NCBI GenBank assembly: GCA_044221445.1
Contig: JBGAPF010000009.1
Span: forward strand, 14,335 to 78,334
Length of the DNA stretch: 64,000 nt
Source: JBDHTS01 sp044221445
Lineage (GTDB): Bacteria; Pseudomonadota; Alphaproteobacteria; Micavibrionales; Micavibrionaceae
Direction: 5' to 3'
The notes beneath the pieces are model-generated. The model worked only from the letters and a program-made list of their open reading frames with translations, made no database searches and was not told the origin of the DNA. The translations under genes and the position numbers were made by a program. Shown here piece after piece: positions 50,777-59,676 of this stretch; the stretch's first letter is position 1, and each line of letters opens with the position of its first letter.

Positions 50777-51926
50777 TCGCAGATGATTGATGAAAGACAA
50801 TCTGCCTGTCACCATTCAAAAATGCAAAGCGCTCAGTTAATTCTTCCGCAAGAAGAGGAGCATCGTCTACGTGCATGCTTTGGCAGGTATAGCCCAGATT
50901 TTTACGCATAATTTCCATTTCGGAATCCCTGAACCATATTTTTCCATCCGCAATTTTCTCGATACCATCCAAATTCATTCCATTTTCATTTATGGCGCAC
51001 GCCTTATCATGTGAAACATCCTGTGGCAGACGCAGTGTTACCTTGTTATTGCGGATCGAAATGGGATAGCCGCCTGCTAGTCCAACGGGGCCAGGCGCAT
51101 GAAGATTAGCCATTTCAATATCATCAAGGAAAGCCTTTAGAATTGACACTGCGGAAGCGGAGGTCATCGGCTGGCCTGGTTTGCCACCCACTCTTTTATA
51201 AGCATGAGGCAAATACTCAAACAGCTCATCTGTTGCAAAATGGCTTGTTACATCCTCACCCTTAACAAATGCGTGGAGTGCATAGGGAGCCGAGCCGGCA
51301 TTACCTTGGCGGGAGATCTTATGGCTTACATAGTGTGCGGCGACGAACGAAATAATCACATCCTGGACCGGCACATTCAGTTTTTCCGATACCGTCATTC
51401 GTAATCCAGGAATATTATTGGCAACGTTACCTATGCCACAGGCAGGAGCTAAACCTACGCCTGCAAGCGCGGGGTTTACTGCATCAGGGAAAGCGGCATT
51501 GATGACGGGGCATAAAAGGCCGGATGACCTTACTGCTTTCATCAATCCATAAACTGGCGCCAGATGCATCGGTAACCAAGGGCCAAGCTGAGCCTGCTTT
51601 AAATTTTCGGACAATTCAGCGGGCAGACGATCAAAGATGACCCACCATGCCTGACGCGACATGGTGGAGTAAATCAAATCAGGTTTTATTTTTGCTAACG
51701 TCTCCGAACATTGATCGGCATTATCTACATCGAAGTATACAGAATCATATTGATGCGCATGCCCGATCTGGAGAGCGGCAAATCGTGTGGTATTGATGAA
51801 CGGAACTGTCTTATCGATTTGCCTGCAACCTATCACGAAGCGAACTGGCGCTTCAAGGGACAGGGTAAGCTGGCGAAGTGTTTGCTGCGCAAGATCGCCA
51901 AAACCAGCCAAAAATAAAGTTTTCAT
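50769..51926 (-). CDS. Rossmann-fold NAD(P)-binding protein, opine/saccharopine dehydrogenase-like
   Basis: The 385-residue product begins MKTLFLAGFGDLAQQTLRQL (a G-x-G-x-x-A nucleotide motif), with DLIYSTMSRQAWWVIFDRLP at the end of the first domain. The middle has VINAAFPDAVNPALAGVGLAPACGIGNVANNIPG and VISFVAAHYVSHKI; the C-terminal half is helical. The layout fits an opine- or saccharopine-type dehydrogenase, but the match is weak. It follows an unknown gene in a 4-bp overlap and is served by a strong Fur-like box. Together with the aminotransferase it may form an iron-responsive biosynthetic set. Confidence 0.5.
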   Translation of the reverse strand: MKTLFLAGFGDLAQQTLRQLTLSLEAPVRFVIGCRQIDKTVPFINTTRFAALQIGHAHQYDSVYFDVDNADQCSETLAKIKPDLIYSTMSRQAWWVIFDRLPAELSENLKQAQLGPWLPMHLAPVYGLMKAVRSSGLLCPVINAAFPDAVNPALAGVGLAPACGIGNVANNIPGLRMTVSEKLNVPVQDVIISFVAAHYVSHKISRQGNAGSAPYALHAFVKGEDVTSHFATDELFEYLPHAYKRVGGKPGQPMTSASAVSILKAFLDDIEMANLHAPGPVGLAGGYPISIRNNKVTLRLPQDVSHDKACAINENGMNLDGIEKIADGKIWFRDSEMEIMRKNLGYTCQSMHVDDAPLLAEELTERFAFLNGDRQIVFHQSSAIR

Positions 51927-52480
51927 AGTTTTGGCTGTTCAAAAGATGATGAAGTTGGATCAATTCCACCAAGATGTTTATTTATGTAAGCCTGGGCAAA
52001 AGCAGTGTCATAATCTCTAAGTATGCTAACCCACCATACCGGATCTTTTACCAGTTTTATTTCCTCATGGACCTTGCTCAGCGCAAAGTCGAGCATCTCT
52101 GGATTGTTAACACGTTGATGGTCCAGTTCGGGATTGGCGTGGTTGGCAAAGGCTGTCTTTAGGCGTAAGAGGCCATTTTCAGCAGGAACAAGCTGCATGG
52201 AAAAGCGGACAGGCTTATCGGGCCGTGTCGTTACGACACACAAATTGAAAACGTCTTCATCCCTGGTCAAACGCGCATCGACCGTACCTTTTTGAAATAC
52301 GTAGCTTCCATCTTCCTGGCGGTCATTCTCATCGAACCCACATTTTTCCAATAATTCAGGAAATGTAATATCGGTTTGAATGGGAGTGCCATTAATAATG
52401 GCGGCGTAGCTTCTTGATCGCTGGGTCGAGTCTTCTGGTCTTGCGGCGCGTTCAAGGTCAAGTCTTGGTTTACTTAGCAT
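51923..52480 (-). CDS. Unknown 185-residue protein of the iron-box operon
   Basis: The product begins MLSKPRLDLERAARPED and has a central block ITFPELLEKCGFDENDRQEDG, a beta-like VFNLCVVTTRPDKPVRFSMQLV and an acidic/aromatic end (VKDPVWWVSILRDYDTAFAQA). There is no signal peptide. GGAG precedes the ATG and a Fur-like box lies 13 bp upstream. It overlaps the dehydrogenase-like gene by 4 bp. No family was recognised. Confidence 0.6.
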   Translation of the reverse strand: MLSKPRLDLERAARPEDSTQRSRSYAAIINGTPIQTDITFPELLEKCGFDENDRQEDGSYVFQKGTVDARLTRDEDVFNLCVVTTRPDKPVRFSMQLVPAENGLLRLKTAFANHANPELDHQRVNNPEMLDFALSKVHEEIKLVKDPVWWVSILRDYDTAFAQAYINKHLGGIDPTSSSFEQPKL

Positions 52481-52492
52481 TTTAGCTCCAAA

Positions 52493-52507
52493 TGATAATC
52501 GTTCTCA
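52493..52507. promoter_or_regulatory. Strong Fur-like box before the unknown/dehydrogenase operon
   Basis: TGATAAT-C-GTTCTCA (52493-52507) matches the 7-1-7 Fur consensus TGATAAT-N-ATTATCA at 12 of 14 positions. It lies between the AT-rich promoter region and the 52480 start. Confidence 0.65.
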
Positions 52508-52754
52508 TTTGCAACTGTGTATCACATTAATTTTATAGATCAAGAATTTTCTCATAAAGCTTGGCGATATATTTAATGAAATCTGTTTCTCCGAACTGAG
52601 CGAATGCATCTGTTCTTAAGGGGCGACTCCGTAACGTTGGCTGCGATTGCCTAACCTTCCTCATTGCGCTACAGTCCCGGCCTTGCGATTTTGAACTTAA
52701 GCGGTCTTCCGGGCATTGGTGCGCGGCTGCGTTGGCTTTAAGAGGTGTTCCTTC

Positions 52755-53690
52755 ATGGAAGTCTGGATTCTCTACGGCCAGGATATCGAATCCAATGCCG
52801 ACCTGGCCTATGAGGTGCGGCGGTTCCAGGCCGAGGCGCTGAAGATGGACGTGGACCTGAAAGTCCTCAAGCCCGTCCAGTTCGACCTGCTGGTGCAGGA
52901 GGATATACGGGATTCGGTGCTGATCGACGGGACGCCGAAAAAGCTGCCCGATTTCTTCTTCCCCTATCTGGACCACAGCGACCGCAGCTATTTCTCCCTC
53001 GCCATCGCACGGCAGATGGAGCGGCTCGGCGTCAACGTATTTAATAAGGCTTCGACCATCGAAACGGTGGCGGACAAGCTGCATACCCATCAGGTGCTGG
53101 TGGAAAACGCGCTGCCCACGCCCGCGACCATGCTGGCCAAATTCCCGGTCGACGTCGCGCTGGTCGAAAAGATGATCGGGTTTCCCGTCGTGGTGAAGAC
53201 GTTGCTGGGGTCGAACGGGTCAGGCGTGTTCCTGATCGAGAACGCCAATGCTTTTCACGACCTGATGGAGCTGATCGGCGAGACCAACCCCAATATCCAG
53301 CTGATCTTCCAGAAATTCGTCGCCGTGAGCAAAGGGCGCGACCTGCGCCTGTTCGTCGTGGACGGCCAGGTCATCGCCTGCATGGAGCGGCGCGCGCGGG
53401 ACGGCGGGTTCAAGGCGAATTTCAGCATGGGCGGCACCGTGCATGAATTCATCCCCGACCGCGAGGCGATCCGCCTGGCGATAAAAACCGCCCAGGTGCT
53501 GGATATCCAGGTGGCGGGGATCGACCTGTTGTTCACCGACGACGGCTATACGATCTGCGAGGCGAACACCTTTCCGGGCTTCAAGGGCCTGGAACAGGCC
53601 TGCAAGGTCAACGTGCCGGAAGCCATCTTCAACGCCATGCGCGGGCGCATGGACCTGGACGACAAGGTGCGGAAAAGTCTGGCAGGGTAG
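52755..53690 (+). CDS. ATP-grasp ligase, RimK/LysX-like
   Basis: The product from ATG 52755 (MEVWILYGQD) is 311 residues. It has an N-terminal pre-ATP-grasp domain with KLPDFFFPYLD, then the ATP-grasp core: VADKLHTHQVLVENALPTPAT, FPVVVKTLLGSNGSGVFLIE, FQKFVAVSKGRDLRLFVVDG, and the metal-binding end IDLLFTDDGYTICEANTFPGFKG. The pattern is RimK/LysX-like, forming amide bonds between a carboxyl group and an amino acid or amine. Its base composition is unlike the AT-rich operon upstream, and it starts 275 bp from it. A role with that operon is possible but unproven. Confidence 0.83.
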   Translation: MEVWILYGQDIESNADLAYEVRRFQAEALKMDVDLKVLKPVQFDLLVQEDIRDSVLIDGTPKKLPDFFFPYLDHSDRSYFSLAIARQMERLGVNVFNKASTIETVADKLHTHQVLVENALPTPATMLAKFPVDVALVEKMIGFPVVVKTLLGSNGSGVFLIENANAFHDLMELIGETNPNIQLIFQKFVAVSKGRDLRLFVVDGQVIACMERRARDGGFKANFSMGGTVHEFIPDREAIRLAIKTAQVLDIQVAGIDLLFTDDGYTICEANTFPGFKGLEQACKVNVPEAIFNAMRGRMDLDDKVRKSLAG

Positions 53691-53721
53691 CTGCCGCAGC
53701 CCTTTGTCTTGGCTTAACGCT

Positions 53722-54951
53722 TTAATTCACGCTTTTCTGGAACGTCCGCGGGGCGGGGGCAATGACCGAGACCGCGCCGCCGTTCATTTCCATCACCGCC
53801 ATGCCGCGGTCGGCGAGGCCGTCCGACTGGAACCGCAGGATGCCATCGATGCCGCTGAACCCGTTCGGGTTGGAAATCGAGGCACGGTCGAAGGCCGGGC
53901 GGCCCGCCGCCATATACCCCGTCCGCGCCAGCACGGCGGCGAGGGCGGTGGCGTCATAGGCAAGGGTCGACAGGCGCGGCGCGGGCTGGCCATAGGACGC
54001 CGCGTATTTCTGTTCGAACGGGCGGCGCAGGTCTGGCTGGGGTGCCGCGTACCACGCGCCCTGCATGTTCGGATCGCGCGCCAGCGGCGAATCGTCCCAC
54101 AGTCCGGTGCCGAGACGCTTCACTTTGTCCGGCCCCATGCCATTGGCGGTGAGCAATGCAGCAATCGACGCGGCCTGGTCGCCGCCGACGGCCATCAGGA
54201 CGGCGTCGGGTCCGGGCTGGCCCTGCGCGAAGGCGGCAATCCGCGCCTGGAGATCGGCCTGTCCGGAAGAGATGCGGAGGACGGGTCCGGGCTGAAGTCC
54301 CGTCCGGGAGATGACGGCAGAATAATAATTGACGACGGCGTTGCCGTAATCCGTGTCCGGGGCAATGACGCCAATGCGGCGATAGCCTTTGGCCGCGGCG
54401 TATTCGACGATGCGCTGGACTTGGGAAAACGGCAGGAATCCCATGACGAAAGTGTTGCCGCCAGCCTGGGTCCAGTCGGTGGAGAACGCGACCATGCTGA
54501 CATTCCGTGTGGCGGCCACCGGTTTCACGGCGCGGACTTCGGCGGAAAACAGCGGGCCGATCAGAAGCTGCGCGCCCGCGCCGATCGCCGATTCGGCGGC
54601 GGCGCGCGCGCCTTCAGGAGTCGCACCGGTATCGCGCGGCATCAGCTCAAAGCTGCGGTCGCCCATGTCGAACACCGCCAGCTGGGCGGCCTGCAGCATC
54701 GACTGGCCGAGCGCGGCAGTCTGGCCGCTCAGCGGCAGGAGCAGGGCGACTTTTACGGACGGCATGGCCGCGCCGGGCGCGGGCACCGTGGCCGCCTGCG
54801 CCTGCGCGCCGGGGAGGATCCCGCCGGGCGCGGCGCCCGCCGGGGCTTGGCTCGTGGGCTGGCTCCACGGCCCGGAGCCGTAACCGCCGCCGCATCCGGT
54901 CAGTCCCGCCAGCGCGCCCAGCAAAATAAAAAGCCCCAGAATACGTTTCAT
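53722..54951 (-). CDS. Penicillin-binding protein activator (LpoA-like lipoprotein)
   Basis: The 409-residue product has a lipoprotein signal (lipobox LTGC), a Pro/Ala-rich linker, and a periplasmic-binding-protein-like domain, VKVALLLPLSGQTAALGQSMLQAAQLAVFD then AQLLIGPLFSAEVRAVKPVAATRNVSMVAF and FVMGFLPFSQVQRIVEYAA. This is the LpoA C-terminal type, which stimulates PBP1A. The N-terminal TPR half of gammaproteobacterial LpoA is missing, as in alphaproteobacterial members. It is divergent from rsmI (36 bp), the same neighbour as in E. coli. Confidence 0.85.
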   Translation of the reverse strand: MKRILGLFILLGALAGLTGCGGGYGSGPWSQPTSQAPAGAAPGGILPGAQAQAATVPAPGAAMPSVKVALLLPLSGQTAALGQSMLQAAQLAVFDMGDRSFELMPRDTGATPEGARAAAESAIGAGAQLLIGPLFSAEVRAVKPVAATRNVSMVAFSTDWTQAGGNTFVMGFLPFSQVQRIVEYAAAKGYRRIGVIAPDTDYGNAVVNYYSAVISRTGLQPGPVLRISSGQADLQARIAAFAQGQPGPDAVLMAVGGDQAASIAALLTANGMGPDKVKRLGTGLWDDSPLARDPNMQGAWYAAPQPDLRRPFEQKYAASYGQPAPRLSTLAYDATALAAVLARTGYMAAGRPAFDRASISNPNGFSGIDGILRFQSDGLADRGMAVMEMNGGAVSVIAPAPRTFQKSVN

Positions 54952-54987
54952 GTGATAAATCCGTCAGAGTGATCCGAAGGCGGAAGT

Positions 54988-55842
54988 ATGAAGAACAACA
55001 GCGGCACCGTCAATCTGCAGCCTGGGCTATACCTGGTCGCCACGCCGATCGGCAATCTGCGCGACATCACCCTGCGCGCCCTCGACACGCTGAACGCCGT
55101 CGACGCGATTTTGTGCGAGGACACGCGGGTAACGATCAAATTGCTGCAGGCCTACGGCATCAAAAAACCCATGCATGTCTGCAACGACCATACCGAAGAC
55201 CGCCAGCGCGATGCGGTGCTCGGTCAGCTGGCGCAGGGGCAGAAGATCGCGCTGGTCAGCGACGCGGGAACGCCGCTGGTCTCCGATCCAGGATACAAGC
55301 TGGTGCGCGAGGCGCTGGAGCGGGGAATCGGCGTCACCGCGCTGCCGGGCGCGAACGCGCCGCTGACGGCGCTGCAGCTTTCCGGCCTGCCGTCGGACGC
55401 GTTCAGCTTTATCGGGTTTCTGCCGCCGAAAGCCGAAGCCCGCAAAAAGAAGCTGCGGGAATGGGCGCATGTTCCCGGGACGCTGATCGCTTTCGAGACA
55501 GGGCCGCGGCTCGAAGCGTCGCTGACGGGGATGCTTGACGTCCTCGGCGACCGCCAGGCCGCCGTGACGCGCGAACTCACGAAGATGTACGAGGAATCCC
55601 GGCGCGGGCTTCTGAGCGAACTCATAGCCCATTATAAAGACAAGCCGCCCAAGGGGGAGATCGTCGTGGTGATCGGCGCCCCGGCGGATATCAGCGCGTC
55701 TGTCGATATAGACGGCCTGCTGGAGGACGCGATGGCGTCGATGAGTCTGCGCGACGCGGTAGCGCATGTGGCGGAACTTTCGGGGCGCGCGAAAAAGGAA
55801 GTCTACGCCCGCGCCCTGGTCCTTGCGGCGGCGCGGCCATGA
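54988..55842 (+). CDS. rsmI: 16S rRNA (cytidine1402-2'-O)-methyltransferase RsmI
   Basis: The 284-residue product contains LVATPIGNLRDITLRALDTLNAVDAILCEDTRVT, IALVSDAGTPLVSDPGYKLV, ALPGANAPLTALQLSGLPSDAFSFIGFLPPK and FETGPRLEASL, the SAM-binding tetrapyrrole-methylase fold of RsmI. It methylates C1402 in 16S rRNA. The stop overlaps yraN by 4 bp. Confidence 0.96.
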   Translation: MKNNSGTVNLQPGLYLVATPIGNLRDITLRALDTLNAVDAILCEDTRVTIKLLQAYGIKKPMHVCNDHTEDRQRDAVLGQLAQGQKIALVSDAGTPLVSDPGYKLVREALERGIGVTALPGANAPLTALQLSGLPSDAFSFIGFLPPKAEARKKKLREWAHVPGTLIAFETGPRLEASLTGMLDVLGDRQAAVTRELTKMYEESRRGLLSELIAHYKDKPPKGEIVVVIGAPADISASVDIDGLLEDAMASMSLRDAVAHVAELSGRAKKEVYARALVLAAARP

Positions 55843-56204
55843 AGGCGGAGCGCGTCAGACGCTACCGGCGAGGGTTGTGGGCGGAAACGCTGGCTTCGTG
55901 GCGTCTGCGGCTGAAAGGATTCCGCATCCTGGAACGGCGCTATAAAACCGCCGTCGGCGAGATCGACATCATTGCCGTTCGCGGGCGAACTCTGGCATTC
56001 ATTGAGGTGAAACAAAGATCAAGCCATGACGAAGCGCTGCTTTCCGTGACTCCGCGCGCCCAGAGTCGGATCGCGCGGGCCGCGCAGATCTACCTGGCGC
56101 GTCATCCTGTCTATGCGCTTCATGATATCCGCTTCGACGTCATGTCGGTCATTCCGCCGTTCCGCGTGACGCATCTGGACAACGCCTTCCGGCCGCCTGC
56201 ATAA
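55839..56204 (+). CDS. yraN: YraN-family (UPF0102) endonuclease-fold protein
   Basis: The 121-residue product has the UPF0102 pattern: GLWAETLASWRLRLKGFRILERRYKTAVGEIDIIAVRGRTLAFIEVKQRSS, with Glu/Asp-Ile-Asp and E-V-K residues of a restriction-endonuclease-like core. It has a basic C-terminus. Family members are small Holliday-junction-resolvase-like proteins of unknown role. The rsmI-yraN-BON order matches the E. coli lpoA-rsmI-yraN-diaA-dolP locus. Confidence 0.93.
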   Translation: MKAERVRRYRRGLWAETLASWRLRLKGFRILERRYKTAVGEIDIIAVRGRTLAFIEVKQRSSHDEALLSVTPRAQSRIARAAQIYLARHPVYALHDIRFDVMSVIPPFRVTHLDNAFRPPA

Positions 56205-56235
56205 TGGCGGGACATTCCGCATGAAAGCGACCGCC

Positions 56236-57054
56236 ATGAAACATGTCCTTCCTCTGGTTTTTCTGTCTTTACTCATCGCGCTGCCCGGCTGTTCCGCGAT
56301 CGGCATGGCGGCGGGGGCGGGGGCCGCCGTCGGCGTGGCGTCGCAGCAGGAAGGCGGGCTGTCGGGCGCCGCCACCGACCTGCGGATCAAGGCGCGGATC
56401 AGCGATCTGTGGTTCCGCTATGACGTCAGCACGTTTTCCAAGCTGAACCTGACGGTCGACGAAGGGCGGGTCCTGATCACCGGCATCGTCCAGAAGCCGG
56501 ATGCGAGAGTCGAGGCCGTGCGGCTGGCCTGGCAGGTCGAAGGCGTGAAGCAGGTGATCAACGAGATCCGGCTGGCGGACAGCGACGGTTTTCCCGGCTT
56601 CGTGCGCGACAGCTGGATCGCGACGCGGTTGCGGACGGCCCTGACCTTCGACCGCGACGTCCATTCCATCAACTACTCGATCGAGGTGGTGCAGGGGACG
56701 GTCTATCTGATGGGCGTGGCGCGCAGCCAGGCGGAACTGGACCGCGTCATCGAAATTTCCCGCACCATCCCCAATGTGCGGCAGGTGGTGAGTTATGTCA
56801 GGCTGCCCGACGAAGCGCCTGCGGCCGCTCTTTCCTCCACGCCCTCGTCATCGGCCCCCCTGTCATCGGCCCCAATGGATCCGGTTGCGGATGAAACGCA
56901 GGCGTATCCGATGGCGGCGCCCGCGCAGCCCGTCCAGGGTTACGAGCCGACAACGCCGACCGACAGCGGCGCATCGAATTCAGGTCCTGCCTATGGCTCA
57001 CCGGCCTCTCTGTCGCCGCCCGCCGTCGACGCGCCGGTCATGCTGCCGCCATGA
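56236..57054 (+). CDS. DolP-like BON-domain lipoprotein
   Basis: The product from ATG 56236 (MKHVLPLVFLSLLIALPGC, lipobox LPGC) is about 272 residues. It has two BON domains: TDLRIKARISDLWFRYDVSTFSKLNLTVDEGRVLITG and SWIATRLRTALTFDRDVHSINYSIEVVQGTVYLMGV (about residues 45-180). A Pro/Ser/Ala-rich tail follows. E. coli DolP has the same dual-BON layout and supports outer-membrane integrity. ATG 56221 is an alternative start. The tail is longer than in E. coli. Confidence 0.87.
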   Translation: MKHVLPLVFLSLLIALPGCSAIGMAAGAGAAVGVASQQEGGLSGAATDLRIKARISDLWFRYDVSTFSKLNLTVDEGRVLITGIVQKPDARVEAVRLAWQVEGVKQVINEIRLADSDGFPGFVRDSWIATRLRTALTFDRDVHSINYSIEVVQGTVYLMGVARSQAELDRVIEISRTIPNVRQVVSYVRLPDEAPAAALSSTPSSSAPLSSAPMDPVADETQAYPMAAPAQPVQGYEPTTPTDSGASNSGPAYGSPASLSPPAVDAPVMLPP

Positions 57055-57935
57055 CCCTGTCCGGTCCGGACGAAGCTTTAAGGTTTCTTGCGACGACAGG
57101 ACGCGGGCCGGACCGGGATATCGACCTGGCGCTGACGGCGCTGGTCATGGCGCAGCTTCACCATCCCGGCATTGCCGTAGAACGATATGTCCACCATTGC
57201 CGCAAGACGGCGGAGGATATCGCCGCCAGGCATGGGCTGTTGCTGCAGGCAGGCGCCAAAGACGACGCGGCGACGCGGCTGGCGGCGATGAAACACATCA
57301 TTATAGACGGGCAGGAAATGCAGGCCGTGCCGCCGCCCGTGGAAACGACCGACCTGGCCGACCTTATACGCGCGATTGATACCCGGCGCGGGACGGCGGT
57401 GACGCTCGGCATCCTTTTTATCGACGCGGCGCGGCGGCTGGGATGGGAGATCGGGGCGCTGAGCCTGCCCGGCCCTTTCGTCCTGCGGCTCGATCTTAGT
57501 GGCGACAGGCTGATCTTCGACCAGACGGAAGGGTGCCGCCCGCTGCAGGCCGCGGACCTGCGCGCGCTTCTGAAAAAACATGCGGGGCCGCAGGCTGAAC
57601 TGTCGGCGTCTTATTATGAAGCCATGTCCAACCGGCAGATCCTCATCCTCCTTCAGAACGCCCTGAAATTCCGCCAGATCCAGATGGAGGACTATGCGGG
57701 CGCCCTGAAAACCGTCGAGGCTATGCGCCTCGTCGACCCGATGGAGATCCGGCTGCTGCTAGACGCCGGCGTTCTGTACAGCCGGACCGGCGAGCCGCAT
57801 AAGGCAGAGCGGGTGCTGGAAGAATATATGGAAAAAGTCCCGTCCGAAAGGGCGCGGCAGGACGCGCTGCTTCTCCTTCGTCATGTGCGGGCGGCGATCG
57901 CCCCGTTGCCAAACGGCGGGAAAGACATACCTTAA
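57051..57935 (+). CDS. SirB1-family transglutaminase-like/TPR protein
   Basis: The 294-residue product has a TPR-like end and a central transglutaminase-like part: RIAAMK-like AAMKHIIIDGQEMQAV, DLIRAIDTRRGTAVTLGILFIDAARRLGWEIGALSLPGPFVLRL and LIFDQTEG. The TPR-like end is LLDAGVLYSRTGEPHKAERVLEEYM. This matches the SirB1 family. Function is unclear. It overlaps the BON gene by 4 bp. Confidence 0.88.
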   Translation: MTLSGPDEALRFLATTGRGPDRDIDLALTALVMAQLHHPGIAVERYVHHCRKTAEDIAARHGLLLQAGAKDDAATRLAAMKHIIIDGQEMQAVPPPVETTDLADLIRAIDTRRGTAVTLGILFIDAARRLGWEIGALSLPGPFVLRLDLSGDRLIFDQTEGCRPLQAADLRALLKKHAGPQAELSASYYEAMSNRQILILLQNALKFRQIQMEDYAGALKTVEAMRLVDPMEIRLLLDAGVLYSRTGEPHKAERVLEEYMEKVPSERARQDALLLLRHVRAAIAPLPNGGKDIP

Positions 57936-58088
57936 GGGGCCTGCTGCGGGAAATCTCCGTTTGTGGAAAGGCATTGAAAGCCCGCTTGCAATGCCGTTGA
58001 AATAATAATACTGATAGGCCTTGGGATTCGGGTACGCCGGTCCTTTTGGCAACCGGTTCAATTGAAGATTTTACAAGGAGAATAAATC

Positions 58089-58619
58089 ATGGTTTTTCGT
58101 ACTCTCGTTCTGCTCTCGGCGGTGATGCTGACGGCAACAGCATGTTCCGGTTCCAAAGAAGGCGAAGCGGGCAACATCCAGGTCGAGCAGCGCGGCGACG
58201 GCATGGCCGCGGGCCCGCTCGACGGCACGCAAGTTCCCGGCGATATGAACGGTTCGGTCACGCCCGGCTCGCAACAGGATCTGGTCGTCAATGTCGGCGA
58301 CCGCGTCTTCTTCGCCTATGACAGCCACGATGTGTCTCCCGAAGGTCAGGCCACGCTGGACAAGCAGGCCGAATGGCTGAAACGCTATCCTAACGTCAAC
58401 GTCACCATCTCGGGCCACTGCGATGAACGCGGCACACGCGAGTACAACCTTGCGCTCGGCGAACGCCGCGCCAATGCCGCGAAAAACTACCTGACCGCGC
58501 TTGGCGTACCGGCTGCCCAGATCACCACGATCAGCTACGGCAAGGAACGCCCGGCCGTGATGGGCTCCGATGCCGCCGCATGGGCACAAAACCGCCGCGC
58601 CGTGACGGAAGTGAACTAA
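58089..58619 (+). CDS. pal: Peptidoglycan-associated lipoprotein Pal
   Basis: The 176-residue lipoprotein has a signal ending in the lipobox ATAC, a flexible linker, and an OmpA-like peptidoglycan-binding domain: RVFFAYDSHDVSPEGQATLDKQAEWL, VTISGHCDERGTREYNLALGERRANAAKNYL and ITTISYGKERP. The GHCDERG-x-E-YN-LGERRA motif is diagnostic. Pal anchors the Tol-Pal complex in the outer membrane. The AAGGAG ribosome site is 9-10 bases before the ATG. No tolQRAB genes are in the visible upstream 6 kb. Confidence 0.96.
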   Translation: MVFRTLVLLSAVMLTATACSGSKEGEAGNIQVEQRGDGMAAGPLDGTQVPGDMNGSVTPGSQQDLVVNVGDRVFFAYDSHDVSPEGQATLDKQAEWLKRYPNVNVTISGHCDERGTREYNLALGERRANAAKNYLTALGVPAAQITTISYGKERPAVMGSDAAAWAQNRRAVTEVN

Positions 58620-58639
58620 GAACCATAAAGGCTTGAAGG

Positions 58640-59668
58640 ATGCGCGGCACCGCTGCACACTCATCAAACATCAGGAAGGCGCAGGGCTTGCGAGCCCGGC
58701 GCCGTCTGGCATTTACCGCCGTGGTCGCCCTCGGGCCGGTTTCCCATGCGGGGGCGCAGGACGACGTGCGGGCGCGGATGCGACAGATGGAAAACGATAT
58801 CCAGACGCTGAACCGTGCCGTTTATAAAGGCGAAACGCCGCCTCAGCCTACACCCAGCCTCGACGTCATCGATTCTTCCTCCTCCGCCCAGGCGCAGCAG
58901 CAGGTGCGCCTGTCACAAATGGAAAGCGATATCGCAAGGCTCACCGGACGACTAGAAGAGCAGCAGCACCTGATCGAAAACCTGCAGCGCCAGCTTGATG
59001 AAAGCTTTGGAAAAGCGGACCAGCGCCTGACCGCGCTGGAACAATCCGGCGTTCCCGCCGCGGGCGCGATGCCGCCGCAGCCGGGCCAGCAGCCTGGCGG
59101 CCTTGCGCAGAACGACATGACGCCACCGGGCGATTTTACGGGCGGCACGGCCATGCCGGGCAATCCCGACGACCCGGCGAACATCCAGCCCGCGCCGGAA
59201 AATTCCCTTGGCACCCTGACGCAGGGGCAAGGGGCGGGAACTCAAGGGGCCGGCGGCAATCCGCCGATACCGGTTCCTATCAACAATACGCCCGAAGCGG
59301 CCTATGAATCGGCCTATACAGCCCTGAAAAACAGGCAATACGATGAATCCGAACGCCAGTTCCAGGCTTTCCTGACCCGCTATCCGAAACACCAGCTGGC
59401 CGCCAACGCGACCTACTGGATGGGCGAGACCTATTATGCTCGCGGGCAGTTCGAGCAGGCATCGCGCGTTTTCGCCGAGGCTTATAAGACCTATCCGCAA
59501 AGCCCCAAGGCCGCCGACGCCCTGCTGAAACTCGGCCTGTCCCTGAACGGCATGGGCAAAGGCAAGGAAGCCTGCCTGACATACGCGCAGTTCAAAAAGC
59601 AGTTTCCGTCCGCCGGGCCTGTTTCGTCGCGCGTGACGCAGGAAGCGAAAAAAATAGGGTGCAACTGA
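58640..59668 (+). CDS. cpoB: CpoB/YbgF-type periplasmic TPR protein
   Basis: The 342-residue product has a signal region near residues 20-40, a coiled coil (about residues 50-140, RQMENDIQTLN and LRLSQMESDIARL-like), a long Pro/Gly linker, and a C-terminal TPR domain: AAYESAYTALKNRQYDESERQFQAFLTRYPKH, TYWMGETYYARGQFEQASRVFAEAYKTYPQSPKAADALLKLGLSL. CpoB coordinates Tol-Pal with PBP1B during division. It lies between pal and tilS in the conserved alphaproteobacterial order. Confidence 0.95.
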   Translation: MRGTAAHSSNIRKAQGLRARRRLAFTAVVALGPVSHAGAQDDVRARMRQMENDIQTLNRAVYKGETPPQPTPSLDVIDSSSSAQAQQQVRLSQMESDIARLTGRLEEQQHLIENLQRQLDESFGKADQRLTALEQSGVPAAGAMPPQPGQQPGGLAQNDMTPPGDFTGGTAMPGNPDDPANIQPAPENSLGTLTQGQGAGTQGAGGNPPIPVPINNTPEAAYESAYTALKNRQYDESERQFQAFLTRYPKHQLAANATYWMGETYYARGQFEQASRVFAEAYKTYPQSPKAADALLKLGLSLNGMGKGKEACLTYAQFKKQFPSAGPVSSRVTQEAKKIGCN

Positions 59669-59676
59669 CCCGGTCA

